A stretch of DNA of 64,000 nt from Microbacterium sp. SA39 (GCF_000967865.1 NZ_JXRU01000038.1:186001-250000); one strand, 5' to 3'; positions 23,689 to 33,045 are shown, counted from the first letter of the stretch. Numbers and translations are program-made. The notes: generated by a model from the sequence alone, not told the origin.

Positions 23689-25833
23689 CTATGCCGCGCC
23701 GAGCGCCTGCCGCAGCAGGTGCATGAGCGCCGCCAGCTGCACCGGCTCGGCGGCGACCTCGTCGAGCGCTTCCCCGTCGAGAGCACGCGCCGCGAGACCC
23801 TGCTTCTGATCGATGAGCTCAGCGATCTTGGTGTCGATCGTGTGCGCGGCGATTATGCGCCACGCCGTGACCGGCTCGTCCTGACCGATGCGGTGCACGC
23901 GGTCGATCGCCTGGGTCTGCTCGGCGGCCGTCCACGACAGCTCCGCGAGCACGACGTTCGACGCCGCCTGCATGTTCAGTCCGACACCTGCCGCTGTGAG
24001 CGAGCAGACGGCGATGCCGACTCCGGGATCGCTGTTGAAGTCGTCGATCGCCTGCTGACGCGCCGTCGACGTCTGGTCGCCTCGGATGGAGACCGAGCGG
24101 ATGCCGACGGACGCGAAGTGCGCCTCCGCCCGATCCATGACATCGATGTGCTTCGCGAAGAAGACGACCTTGCCGACCGAACGCTGCAGCTGCGCGGCGT
24201 AGTCCGCGGCGAGCTGCGCCTTGGCCTGTCCGATGCGACGCACCATCGTGAAGACGTTGTCGCCTCCCGTGCCAGAGGCCTTGGACTCCTCGAGCTCGTT
24301 GTGCGCGACCATTCGGACGATGTCCTCGTCGATCTCGCCTGGAGCGAGCCCGCGATCTCCGCGGGCCTCGATGATGCGCCGGTACTTCGCTGCCAGTCGC
24401 TCCCCCAGCTCGCGCTCCGCCTGGCGGATGCTGCGGCCGAACTCGTCGTCCAGCTGCACGGGCAGGTCGGCGACGAGCTTGTCGGGCAGATCGGCGGCGA
24501 CGTCCTTCTTCTTGCGACGGACGATACCCATCGAGATCACGGCGTCGCGCGCCTCGGGGTAGAAGGCCTTGTCCGCAGGCGTGTAGCCGGTGGCGTCGAG
24601 CTTCTCCATGAGCTCGGGCCCCGGCTTCTCACCGGTCGTCCAGCCGAGGAACCGCCAGATCGCGTCGAAGTCCTCGACGTCGTTGATCAGCGGGGTGCCG
24701 GTGAGGGCGAGCATGAGCGGGTTTCCGCCCGGCGTGCGCTCGCGCACCCGCGAGGCAAGCGAGAGCACGTTCTGCGAGCGCTGCGAGGAGAGGTTCTTGA
24801 TGAAGTGCGCCTCGTCGACGACCATGCCGAGCAGTCCGATCGACGACAGCCATGAGAGGTGACGGTCGAGGATCTCGTAGTTCACGATGAAGATGTCGGC
24901 GAAGGCGTCGATGTCGTCACCGTCGCCCTGGATGACGGTCGCGCGGCGCTGCGGCGTCCACCGCTCCACCTCGCGCGCCCAGTTCATCTTCACGACGTTG
25001 GGGACGACGACCAGCAGCGGGTAGGCACCGGCCACGGATGCCGCGAGCAGTGACTGCGCCGTCTTGCCGAGACCGGGCTCGTCGGCCAGCAGGAAGCTGC
25101 GGTGTCCTGCGCGAACGGCCTCGAGGAAGCGCGACTGGTGGACCATCACCTCGAGGCCCTTTGGCGACAGGTGGTCGTACTCGGGTGCGGGCGGCAGCTC
25201 CATGGTGGCGGCGGATCCGCCGGCACCGGTCTCGAACGCCTTGTAGAGCGGACCCATCAGCTCCCACCCGTCGAGGCGGCGGCGAGGGGTCACGGTGCTC
25301 CGCGGCGTCAGGTCCGGCGCGAGGAAGGGGTTGGCCAGCTGCCGAGACTCGACGGAGGGAGGCGTGACCTGCCGCTCGGCGATGGCGGCGGGCACCGAGG
25401 AGATCTGCACGGGGGCGGCATCCGCGATGATGAGCTCTTCCGGCGCCAGCTCGGCGCCGGACTCGAGAAGCCAATCGCGGCGCATCCGCTTGGCCACGGG
25501 CGACGTCGCCTGGTCGGCCTCGAGCAGCTGGATGAGCGAGGTGTCGCGGGCGGCGGTCTTCGCGAGGATCGTCGCCACACCGTCGAGGCGCTTGAGCAGT
25601 TCGGCGCGTGCGGGATCGCCGATCTCGGCATCCGCCTTCACCCTGGCGCGCTCCTCGCGCACCAGGAAGGCGATCACCTGGAACTTGACCCGGTTCGTCG
25701 GACCGAGCTTCCCTCGCTGCGACTTCGCCTCGATCTCGCGCACCTTGCGCGCGAGGATCGGGATGAGGGGGGCCTCGTCGTCTCGACGGGACGTCTTCTT
25801 GCGCCGCGTGGCGGCGGTTGCCGTGGTCGGCAT
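23689..25833 (-). CDS. SNF2-family DNA-dependent ATPase/helicase
   Basis: Chromatin-remodeller-like translocase of 714 residues with no zinc-finger SWIM domain. A basic N-terminal region (RRKKTSRRDDE and a helical segment of about 120 residues) precedes the SNF2_N domain: Walker A EPGLGKTAQ (about residue 252), motif II VDEAHF (about 338), then a Helicase_C domain ending in the SNF2 hallmark HRIGQ (about 646). ATG 25833 follows AGGAGGAGC; the longer frame to 25950 is promoter DNA. Such stand-alone proteins act in DNA repair or transcription; the role here is unknown. Confidence 0.9.
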   Translation of the reverse strand: MPTTATAATRRKKTSRRDDEAPLIPILARKVREIEAKSQRGKLGPTNRVKFQVIAFLVREERARVKADAEIGDPARAELLKRLDGVATILAKTAARDTSLIQLLEADQATSPVAKRMRRDWLLESGAELAPEELIIADAAPVQISSVPAAIAERQVTPPSVESRQLANPFLAPDLTPRSTVTPRRRLDGWELMGPLYKAFETGAGGSAATMELPPAPEYDHLSPKGLEVMVHQSRFLEAVRAGHRSFLLADEPGLGKTAQSLLAASVAGAYPLLVVVPNVVKMNWAREVERWTPQRRATVIQGDGDDIDAFADIFIVNYEILDRHLSWLSSIGLLGMVVDEAHFIKNLSSQRSQNVLSLASRVRERTPGGNPLMLALTGTPLINDVEDFDAIWRFLGWTTGEKPGPELMEKLDATGYTPADKAFYPEARDAVISMGIVRRKKKDVAADLPDKLVADLPVQLDDEFGRSIRQAERELGERLAAKYRRIIEARGDRGLAPGEIDEDIVRMVAHNELEESKASGTGGDNVFTMVRRIGQAKAQLAADYAAQLQRSVGKVVFFAKHIDVMDRAEAHFASVGIRSVSIRGDQTSTARQQAIDDFNSDPGVGIAVCSLTAAGVGLNMQAASNVVLAELSWTAAEQTQAIDRVHRIGQDEPVTAWRIIAAHTIDTKIAELIDQKQGLAARALDGEALDEVAAEPVQLAALMHLLRQALGAA

Positions 25834-26041
25834 GCTCCTCCTGAGCGTGAAGGCCCCGGCATCCTCATGAAGCCGCGAGCCGTTCTCGATGTCCGCGTGT
25901 GGCGTGAGCCAGGACCGTACGAACAGAATTCCCGGTTCCCGCCGATGCACGCGGTACGCGTGAGGATCGGTGTGAACCGGTCATCAGTCTATGCCATCCG
26001 GCCGGGACGCCGAAGACTTCCTCTCCGCCGCGCGTCACATC

Positions 26042-26995
26042 TCAGCTCGCGGCGTCCGCGAGAACCCGCCGGGCATCGTCGACATCCACGCCGATCTGAG
26101 CGGAGAGCTTCTCGATACCCTCATACGCGACCATTCCGCGCAGCCGCTCCACGAACTCCACGGTGACGTCGTGGCCGTAGAGATCGAGCCCGGTCTCATC
26201 GAGCACATGCGCCTCGACCTGACGTTCGAGGACGTCGTCGAACGTCGGGTTGGTGCCGACCGAGATCGCGGACGGATGCCGGATGCCGGTGTCATGGTCG
26301 ACCAGCCATCCGGCGTACACGCCGTCGGCGGGGACGAACGCGTCGACGATCGTCGACAGGTTCGCGGTGGGGAAACCGAGTTCACGGCCCCGCTTGAGTC
26401 CGTGCACGACCTCGCCCCGCACATCGGGATGGCGCCCGAGCACGCGCGTCGCCTCCGCGACGTCACCCTCGATCAGCAGCTCGCGGATCCAGGTCGACGA
26501 GACGCGTCGCTCCGATCCCGGCAGATACACGTCGTCGACGACCTCGACGGTGAACCCGTGCGCCGGGCCCATCTCCCGCAGCAGCGCCGGGGTCCCCGCT
26601 CCACCGCGACCGAAGCGGAAGTCCTCCCCCACGAGAACCGTCGACACATGCAGCGCATCGACCAGGATGTCGACGACGAAGTCCTCCGCGCTGCGTGCGG
26701 CGAGTTCCTCGTCGAAGGTGAGCACGAGTGTCGCGTCGAGTCCGAGCTCGCCGAGGAGCTCGAGCTTGCGATCGACCGTCACGACGTTCTCCGGGCACCG
26801 ATCGGGCCGGAGGACCGCCAGCGGATTGCGATCGAAGGTCACTGCGACCGAGCGGCTACCCGATGCCTCGGCCGCCTCCTCGAGGCGCTGGATGACCGCG
26901 CGGTGTCCGGCGTGGACCCCGTCGAACTTGCCGATGGCCACCGCCGACGGGCCGAAGTCGTCCGGCACCTCGGCAGGGCTCCGGAAGACGATCAT
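26042..26995 (-). CDS. ribF: Bifunctional riboflavin kinase / FAD synthetase
   Basis: Makes FMN from riboflavin and then FAD from FMN; 317 residues, normal length. The N-terminal adenylyltransferase domain has GKFDGVHAGH and later SSTWIRELL; the C-terminal kinase domain has the GRELGFPTANL loop. The start overlaps the upstream stop in an ATGA, so it is coupled to the membrane-protein gene before it. It ends the truB-membrane protein-membrane protein-ribF operon. The two flavin amine oxidases in the window depend on its product. Confidence 0.97.
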   Translation of the reverse strand: MIVFRSPAEVPDDFGPSAVAIGKFDGVHAGHRAVIQRLEEAAEASGSRSVAVTFDRNPLAVLRPDRCPENVVTVDRKLELLGELGLDATLVLTFDEELAARSAEDFVVDILVDALHVSTVLVGEDFRFGRGGAGTPALLREMGPAHGFTVEVVDDVYLPGSERRVSSTWIRELLIEGDVAEATRVLGRHPDVRGEVVHGLKRGRELGFPTANLSTIVDAFVPADGVYAGWLVDHDTGIRHPSAISVGTNPTFDDVLERQVEAHVLDETGLDLYGHDVTVEFVERLRGMVAYEGIEKLSAQIGVDVDDARRVLADAAS

Positions 26996-27429
26996 GCGGC
27001 GGCCTCGACGGGCCGTTCGGCGCGCGCCGGACGATGGGTGCGGAGCCACCAGATGCCGAAGACCGGGAGCACCAGCGGAATGAACAGATAGCCGCGACCG
27101 AACAGCGACCAGACGGTCTCGTGCTGGAAGAGTGCGGGCAGCAGGATGCTGAGCAGCCCGACGACGAGAACTCCGGTGAGCTCGAAGACGATCGCGATCC
27201 ACGCGACGGTGTACCACCCGCGGTGACGCGAGAGCACGAGCGCGAGGGTGGCGAGCACGTACACGACCGCGGCCACGGCGGACAGCGAATACGCGAGCGG
27301 CGCCTCCTCGAACCGGCGGACGATCTGCACGAAGCTGCGCCCCGTGGCGGCCAGCGCCATGACGGCGTAGACGATCACGAGGACGCGACCGATTCCGGTC
27401 ATCCGAGTGGAGGGGGCGGTGGTGCTCAT
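26992..27429 (-). CDS. Four-helix membrane protein of unknown function
   Basis: About 145 residues with four predicted membrane segments (VLVIVYAVMALAA, LSAVAAVVYVLATLALVL, WIAIVFELTGVLVVGLL and LFIPLVLPVFGIWWL) and a basic C-terminal tail. It is coupled to ribF by ATGA. Actinobacteria often carry such a protein next to ribF/truB, but no function is known. ATG 27429 sits ten bases after TAAGAT, so a second promoter may start here. Confidence 0.8.
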   Translation of the reverse strand: MSTTAPSTRMTGIGRVLVIVYAVMALAATGRSFVQIVRRFEEAPLAYSLSAVAAVVYVLATLALVLSRHRGWYTVAWIAIVFELTGVLVVGLLSILLPALFQHETVWSLFGRGYLFIPLVLPVFGIWWLRTHRPARAERPVEAAA

Positions 27430-27486
27430 AGCGCATTCCATCTTAGAGCCGTGGGAGGTTCCCGGACTCCGCGCGCGCTTCGGGCG

Positions 27487-27855
27487 TCACGCGATCTGGA
27501 CGGACCAGATGACCTGCATGCGCCACAGCATGATCGCGATGGCCAGGGCGGCGACTCCCAGAATGACCGTGCTCCACCTGCTGCGCTCCATCAGCGCCCA
27601 GATCACGGCTCCGATCGGCAGCAGCACGGCCGAGACCAGGTAGACCCAGTACTCGAGCAGATCACCGGTGGGCGGATTGCCGGCGAGCGGCGACACGATC
27701 GCGACGACCACCTGGATGACGAGGAGCAGCTCGACGATCGCGAGGGCGCCGACGCTGTAGTCGCTCGGTCGGCGACCCCCGAGCCCCGCGACGATGCAGA
27801 AGGCGCCGGCGACCGCGGCGACGACGATCTGCATGATCGTGAACCACATGATCAC
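27487..27855 (-). CDS. Small four-helix membrane protein
   Basis: 122 residues with four hydrophobic segments and short charged loops (GGRRPSDY, MERSRW). It starts at GTG 27855, overlapping the truB stop as GTGA; an ATG two codons later (27849) is an alternative. Not recognised. It resembles the next gene in size and topology but not in sequence. Confidence 0.75.
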   Translation of the reverse strand: MIMWFTIMQIVVAAVAGAFCIVAGLGGRRPSDYSVGALAIVELLLVIQVVVAIVSPLAGNPPTGDLLEYWVYLVSAVLLPIGAVIWALMERSRWSTVILGVAALAIAIMLWRMQVIWSVQIA

Positions 27856-28745
27856 GGCGCGCCCCCGGGCATGTTCATGGCGCTCTTGAGATCGGCGCCT
27901 CGTCGTTCGACGATCCCGACCAGGACGCCTTCTTCATCGATGGCCGCGGCGAGTGCGCCCTCGAGCCGTGCGGCCTGGTCACTCAGCCGCTTGCCGTGTC
28001 GGAGATCGCGCGCCTCCTCCGCCGAGACCGTCAATGCGGGCAGGATCCGGCTCGCGGCGTCCGCCGGCGTCAGGGTCCGGGCATCCGCGAGCGCGTCGAG
28101 GGCGACGGCGTCCGCCACCTCGAACGGGCCGACGCGAGTGCGGCGCAGACCGGTGAGATGCCCGCCGACCCCGAGCGCGGCGCCGAGATCGCGGGCGAGC
28201 GCGCGGATGTAGGTGCCGGACGAGCAGTCGACGATCACGTCGAGATCCAGCACGCCCTCACCGGGGCGCCGGGCGATCACCTCGAAGCGGGACACGGTCA
28301 CGTTCCTCGCGGCGAGCACGACGTCTTCGCCGGCACGCACCCTGTCGTAGGCACGACGCCCGTCGACCTTGATCGCAGAAACGGCGCTCGGAACCTGCGA
28401 GATCTCGCCCGTCAGCGCCGCGACACCAGAGCTCACTGCTTCGCCTGTGACCGTCGCCCACGCGTCGGTCGGGGCCTGCACAAGGATCTCGCCGTCGGCG
28501 TCATCCGTGCCCGTGGTCTGTCCGAGGCGGATCGTCGCCTCGTACGTCTTGTCCGCGCCGACCACATAGGTGAGCAGTCTCGTCGCGCCCTCCATGCCGA
28601 TCACCAGCAGACCGGTCGCCATCGGATCCAGCGTTCCGGCATGACCCACCTTGCGGGTGCCGAAGGCGCGACGAGCACGTGCGACGACGTCGTGGCTGGT
28701 CAGCCCTGCGGGCTTGTCGACGAGGAGGATTCCGGGCGAGACCAT
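27852..28745 (-). CDS. truB: tRNA pseudouridine(55) synthase
   Basis: Forms pseudouridine 55 in the T-loop of tRNAs; 297 residues. The N-terminal GILLVDKPAGLTSHDVV and the catalytic motif GTLDPMATG (D40) are intact. The C-terminal part is shorter than a full PUA domain but has the actinobacterial extension (EEARDLRHGKRLS). Leaderless start: TAGGCT, six bases, ATG 28745. First gene of the operon ending in ribF. Usually found close to rbfA; here mutY and a LuxR gene separate them. Confidence 0.96.
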   Translation of the reverse strand: MVSPGILLVDKPAGLTSHDVVARARRAFGTRKVGHAGTLDPMATGLLVIGMEGATRLLTYVVGADKTYEATIRLGQTTGTDDADGEILVQAPTDAWATVTGEAVSSGVAALTGEISQVPSAVSAIKVDGRRAYDRVRAGEDVVLAARNVTVSRFEVIARRPGEGVLDLDVIVDCSSGTYIRALARDLGAALGVGGHLTGLRRTRVGPFEVADAVALDALADARTLTPADAASRILPALTVSAEEARDLRHGKRLSDQAARLEGALAAAIDEEGVLVGIVERRGADLKSAMNMPGGAP

Positions 28746-28791
28746 CCCCCCAGCCTACGATGCGCGTGCAGCGCGACCGCGCATCCCCAGC

Positions 28792-29223
28792 TCAGCCGCA
28801 CACTTCGTACGAAGGCTGGTCCCGGGTGGTCACCACCACGCTGCTCGTCACATCCCCACCCTCTCGGAACTGGAAGAAGACGCGTCCATCCGCTTCACTC
28901 GCGAGACGCACCCACGTACCGATTCCGATCCCCGCAGTGCCCCGTTCGGCATCGGGGTGGGCCGCGAGCACCTCGTCCGTCGTCGCCCCGACGCCCAAGC
29001 CCTCCGCGGTGCGAGGACCCTCGACGCCGCCGAGGTCCTGCGCGGCGGAGTAGACCGACATCTCGCCGATGGGGGCGGTCTCGGATTCAGTCCCGCGTAC
29101 GACGAACAGACAGTACGACGAATCGTCGGCCTGCCACCACGCGGTCCATGAGCAGACCTCGTCGTTCCGCCACGTGTCGGGAAGCGCACCGAGCCTGGCG
29201 GCGAAGTCGCCGCCCAGTTCCAC
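28792..29223 (-). pseudogene. Probable 5'-truncated secreted protein gene
   Basis: The frame has genuine codon bias and ends normally, but the only starts (GTG 29223) lie inside the sequence. Upstream codons still in frame read SLCDAGIGP before a stop at 29272-29274. The mature part looks like an extracytoplasmic domain with paired Cys (VCSWTAWW, YCLFVV, YEVCG), yet no signal peptide exists. Its 5' end runs into the mutY promoter and start codon. Most likely it is a remnant cut when mutY came to lie here; a short real cytosolic protein is less likely. Confidence 0.5.
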
Positions 29224-29256
29224 TGGCCCGATACCTGCGTCGCATAGGCTGGCGTC

Positions 29257-30159
29257 GTGTCCGCGATCTCCTCAACCCCCATCGAGGAGCTCGTCCAGCC
29301 AGTGCTCCGATGGTATCGGGCCGAGGCGCGCGATCTGCCCTGGCGCCGCTCGGCGTTCCATGACGAGTTCCGTGCCTGGGGCGTGCTCGTGAGCGAGTTC
29401 ATGCTGCAGCAGACGCCGGTCGCGCGCGTCATTCCGCATCTCGAGAGGTGGCTGGCGCGCTGGCCCACGCCGTCGGCGATGGCTGCCGCATCGACTGCGG
29501 ACGTCGTACGCCAGTGGGCGAACCTCGGCTACCCGCGCCGGGCCCTGTGGCTGCACCGCGCGGCCATCGAGATCGACGAACGTCACGGCGGCATCGTGCC
29601 GCGCGACATCGACGCCCTTCTCGCCCTCTCCGGCATCGGCGACTACACCTCGAGGGCCGTCGCAGTCTTCGCATACGGCGAGCGACATCCCGTCGTGGAC
29701 ACCAACACCCGGCGCGTGCTCGCCAGGGCGGTGGAGGGACGAGCCCAGCCGTCCCCGCCGTCGCGCCGGGATCTGACGCTCATGGAGTCGCTGCTGCCGG
29801 AATCGGATGCCGATGCCGCCGCGTTCAACGCCGGCGCGATGGAGCTCGGGGCCGTCGTCTGCACCGCACGCGCCCCGCGATGCGAGGCCTGTCCCCTCGC
29901 CGGTACCTGCGTGTGGCTCTCCGCCGGGCGACCTGACACCGGCGACACCCGACGACGCCAGGCGACATTCGAGGGCTCCGATCGGCAGGCGCGCGGCGCG
30001 GTACTCCGGCTGCTCCGGGATGCCGCGCCCGCTCATGTCCCGCTCGACGCGGTTCTCCCGGACTGGCCCGACGCCCGGCAGCGCGACCGGGCGATCGACT
30101 CACTCATCGCCGACGGCCTGGCCGAGGCGGACGGCGAGTCGCTCTCACTCCCCCGGTGA
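29257..30159 (+). CDS. mutY: A/G-specific adenine glycosylase
   Basis: Removes adenine mispaired with 8-oxoguanine; 300 residues. The catalytic Glu is in SEFMLQQTPV (E47), the helix-hairpin-helix reads LSGIGDYTSRAV, the catalytic Asp is in VVDTNTRRVL, and the 4Fe-4S Cys cluster is C-x6-C-x2-C-x5-C (CTARAPRCEACPLAGTC). The usual C-terminal NUDIX-like domain is replaced by a short winged segment. GTG 29257 is six bases after TAGGCT (29245-29250). Confidence 0.95.
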   Translation: MSAISSTPIEELVQPVLRWYRAEARDLPWRRSAFHDEFRAWGVLVSEFMLQQTPVARVIPHLERWLARWPTPSAMAAASTADVVRQWANLGYPRRALWLHRAAIEIDERHGGIVPRDIDALLALSGIGDYTSRAVAVFAYGERHPVVDTNTRRVLARAVEGRAQPSPPSRRDLTLMESLLPESDADAAAFNAGAMELGAVVCTARAPRCEACPLAGTCVWLSAGRPDTGDTRRRQATFEGSDRQARGAVLRLLRDAAPAHVPLDAVLPDWPDARQRDRAIDSLIADGLAEADGESLSLPR

Positions 30160-30178
30160 CCGGCTTCCGTCGTGCCGT

Positions 30179-32389
30179 CTACAGGTGCTGGTTGGTGCGG
30201 TGCGCGAGAGCCGTGAGCTCCACACGCCCACGCACGTCGAGCTTCGCGAACACCCGGCCGAGATGCACCTCGACCGTCCTGACCGAGACGTTCAGCGCTG
30301 CGGCGATGTCTCGATTCGGGGCTCCGGCGACGGCGCGCATCGCGACCTCGAGCTCGCGGGCGGTCAACAGTCGCGTCCACGCGTGCCGGCATGACCACAG
30401 CGGGTCGGCGACCGCCGCGACATCGCTCTCGTCCGGCTCGAGCCTCGCCAGTCGATCACCTGCCGATCGCGCCCAGGCGACCGCCCCGGAGAGTTCGAAC
30501 AGATGCTGGGCGGCCAGCAGATGAGAACGGGCGACGGCCGACTCGTCTCGGATGGCGCAGTGAGCGCCCAGCATCAGTTCGACCCGCCCGCGGGCGAAGG
30601 GCGACCGGAGCGTGCGGGCCGCCTCCTGCACCGCGTCGTGCTCCATCCGCCAGCGGCCGTCGGTGGCTGTCGCGAGCCGCATGCGCAGCTCGTGTGCGAG
30701 GAAGACCTCGGGCGGACCGACGAAGGTCGGAGCGGCGTCTCCGATCTCGTTCGTGAGGGCCACTTCGTCCAGCCCGGGAACCGAGAGGGTGGTCTGCGGC
30801 GCTCCCAGATCGAGCCAGAGCCGGATCGACGACGCGGCCCCGCCGAATGCTCCCGCGAGGAAGGACTCGATCCCTCGGTCCACGATCACGTCGATCTTGG
30901 CGGCAGGCGGCAGAGAGGCCGTGAGGGCTCGCGAGATCGGACCGAGCTCGCCGCGCACCGCGAGGTCGAGCCGGCGCACCAGCACGACGCCCAGCCCGGC
31001 GAGCGGTATCCCGATCGGGAGCTCCAGCGCCGCGGATCGCATCCGCTCGTCCGCCGATCCGATGTCGCCGCGCCATATCAGCAGCAGCACCTCGACGACC
31101 GCCTGATAGGCACGCACGACCGGGCTGTGCTCGAATCCCTCGACAAGGGGATCTCGGTCCGCGCTCAGAGGAGAGTCCGCCGCGGTCAGAACCCGCAGGC
31201 CGAAGTCGACGTCACCTTCGATCGCTGCTCGCAGTGCGCGCAGCATCCGTCCAGTGAGCGGCCCGGTCCCGACGGCACCGTCGAGATCCGGCTCGCCCAC
31301 GATGAGCCAGCTCAAGGCGACCACGGGATCTCGGAGCTCTCTTTCAGCTCCGACTCGAGCCGTGCCCGCGCGGAGAGCCTTCAGCCACGTTCTCATGCCG
31401 GACCGATCGCCGCGTTCCGCGCACAGGACAGCCGCCAGCGCCGCCGCGCGCGTCCACGCGTACCAGTCGTCACGATCATCGGATCGAGGCCTCAGCGAGT
31501 CCGGGTCGACCTCAGGCACGATCCCCTGCAGGTGCGCGCGCGCCGTGATCAGCCCCGCGAGCCCCTGCAGGCGGTACCGCTCTGTGCCGCCCGGAAACAG
31601 GCTTCCCAGCCATTCGGCGGCCTCCACTGCGAATCCTGCGCCCACCGACGATGCGCCTGCGACGAGCCTCGCCTCGTCACGCGCGGCCCCGGCGGCGTGC
31701 ACAGTCGCCTCGCGGGCGAGCAGCAGAGCGCGATCGGGGTGGCCGGCCTCGGAGAGCTCGCGCGCGATCCGTGTGAGTTCGGCCGCCGCCGCGGGGTCGC
31801 GGTCGAGCGAGGCACGAGCGCGATGCCAATCGGCGCTCACACGATCGCCGCGGTGCCCGAACACCTCGCTGAGCCGGTCGTGGATCCGACGCACGACGGT
31901 CGGATCCGTGCGTCCGCGCACCCAGATCGCCAGCCGCGGTTCGGCGAAATGAGTTCGACCCGCGCGCACGATGAGGTGCCTGCCCACCGGGGCCGCCGCG
32001 ATCTCGGCAGCGGATCGTCCGTCGAACTCGACCAGCGGCCCGAGGTCGTCGTCGAGACACACGGAAAGCGCCAGCAGCAGGTCCCTGTCGCGTGCCGGGA
32101 GGATCAGATCCCCGAAGAGCGCTGCGATGGCCGGGACCACAGGCAGCGGAATCGGCAGAGGGCGGAGGCCGCCCCGCTGCGCCGGTGTCAGACGCTCGAC
32201 GATCTGACGGATCGCCCGCTCGTCTCCGCGGAGCTCCGCGACCAGACGCGACAGAACGTGAGGCGCGCAGCCGAGTCCGTCCGTGAGCAGGTGGTCGAGG
32301 ATCGTCTCGACGGCGTCGGAGGATGTCGACCCGACTCCCTGCGCGTTCAGACCCTCGATGCCGATCCCCCTCAGCTCGGCGGGAAGCAA
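30179..32389 (-). CDS. Large LuxR-family transcriptional regulator
   Basis: About 736 residues. The C-terminus is a LuxR helix-turn-helix (TARELEVAMRAVAGAPNRDIAAA; NVSVRTVEVHLGRVF). The rest is helical and Leu/Ala/Arg-rich, like the TPR part of LAL (MalT-like) regulators, but no Walker A is visible, so it may be an ATPase-less or N-terminally shortened LAL. The only candidate start is TTG 32389, inside the hairpin GCGGGA-N5-TCCCGC; -10 TAGCCT lies at 32409-32404. A cluster of ACCGGT repeats precedes it. Target unknown. Confidence 0.8.
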   Translation of the reverse strand: MLPAELRGIGIEGLNAQGVGSTSSDAVETILDHLLTDGLGCAPHVLSRLVAELRGDERAIRQIVERLTPAQRGGLRPLPIPLPVVPAIAALFGDLILPARDRDLLLALSVCLDDDLGPLVEFDGRSAAEIAAAPVGRHLIVRAGRTHFAEPRLAIWVRGRTDPTVVRRIHDRLSEVFGHRGDRVSADWHRARASLDRDPAAAAELTRIARELSEAGHPDRALLLAREATVHAAGAARDEARLVAGASSVGAGFAVEAAEWLGSLFPGGTERYRLQGLAGLITARAHLQGIVPEVDPDSLRPRSDDRDDWYAWTRAAALAAVLCAERGDRSGMRTWLKALRAGTARVGAERELRDPVVALSWLIVGEPDLDGAVGTGPLTGRMLRALRAAIEGDVDFGLRVLTAADSPLSADRDPLVEGFEHSPVVRAYQAVVEVLLLIWRGDIGSADERMRSAALELPIGIPLAGLGVVLVRRLDLAVRGELGPISRALTASLPPAAKIDVIVDRGIESFLAGAFGGAASSIRLWLDLGAPQTTLSVPGLDEVALTNEIGDAAPTFVGPPEVFLAHELRMRLATATDGRWRMEHDAVQEAARTLRSPFARGRVELMLGAHCAIRDESAVARSHLLAAQHLFELSGAVAWARSAGDRLARLEPDESDVAAVADPLWSCRHAWTRLLTARELEVAMRAVAGAPNRDIAAALNVSVRTVEVHLGRVFAKLDVRGRVELTALAHRTNQHL

Positions 32390-32449
32390 TCCCGCAGAGG
32401 TGAGGCTAGCAACTCAGGCACCCGTGGAGAGACCTGAGCCGACGCTGTA

Positions 32450-32497
32450 TACCGGTGCACCGGTACATCGGTCGCCGCAGCGGCTCACATACCGGTG
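32450..32497. repeat. ACCGGT repeat cluster with a 16-bp perfect palindrome
   Basis: TACCGGTGCACCGGTA (32450-32465) is a perfect palindrome. Further partial copies follow: ATCGGT (32467-32472) and ATACCGGTG (32489-32497). It lies in the gap between rbfA and the LuxR gene, 45-90 bases upstream of the latter's -10, and is a good candidate operator for it. Confidence 0.6.
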
Positions 32498-32508
32498 CTG
32501 TTCGAGGG

Positions 32509-32934
32509 TCAGTCCTGCTCGTCGTCCGTGCGGTAGGGATCGGCGTCGCCGGCGTGCGACGCCGAAGACGCGAGCCTCGCGACCTCCGCGTCACGCTCCT
32601 GAGCCTGACGCAGCAGCGCTCCGATGTGATCGGCGTTCTCCGGCAGCGCGTCGGGGATGAACTCGAGAGTCGGGACGAGACGAGTGCTGAGCTGCCGTCC
32701 GACCTCACTGCGCAGCATCCCGGTGGCCGAGGTCAGAGCCTCGCCGCTCGCTATGCGCTCCTCCTCCGTGCCGAGCACCGTGTAGAACACGGAAGCATGC
32801 TGCAGATCGCCGCTGACGCGGCAGTCGGTCAGCGTCACGAAGCCGAGCCGCGGGTCGCGAAGCCCTTTCTCGAGGCGTTCTGCGAGGATCACACGGATGC
32901 GGTCCGCGAGACGGGCCTGTCGTTCACCAACCAT
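32509..32934 (-). CDS. rbfA: 30S ribosome-binding factor A
   Basis: KH-domain assembly factor for the small ribosomal subunit and cold adaptation; 141 residues. Typical segments are RLADRIRVILAERLEKGL, VSGDLQHASVFYTV and LVPTLEFIPDAL. Last gene of the nusA-ylxR-infB-rbfA operon. The ATG at 32934 has GGAGAGAAC before it. An 80-base inverted repeat separates it from infB. Confidence 0.95.
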   Translation of the reverse strand: MVGERQARLADRIRVILAERLEKGLRDPRLGFVTLTDCRVSGDLQHASVFYTVLGTEEERIASGEALTSATGMLRSEVGRQLSTRLVPTLEFIPDALPENADHIGALLRQAQERDAEVARLASSASHAGDADPYRTDDEQD

Positions 32935-32954
32935 TGTTCTCTCCTAGGACTGTC

Positions 32955-33034
32955 GGTCGTTGAGCGAGCGAAGCGAGACGAGACGCCTCATGCAAGACGT
33001 CTCGTCTCGTCGCTTCGCTTCTCGCTCAACGACC
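32955..33034. repeat. Long inverted repeat between infB and rbfA
   Basis: Arms 32955-32985 (GGTCGTTGAGCGAGCGAAGC...) and 32998-33034 are reverse complements apart from a six-base insertion in the right arm. Sequences of this type (TCGTTGAGCGAGCGAAGCGAG) occur as dispersed intergenic repeats in Microbacteriaceae. It would form a very stable stem inside the operon transcript. Confidence 0.75.
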
Positions 33035-33045
33035 GGAGATGCTGA

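Noticed and set aside
32450..32497. Attachment site of a mobile element
   Set aside because: No integrase or transposase nearby; position before a regulator gene fits an operator better.
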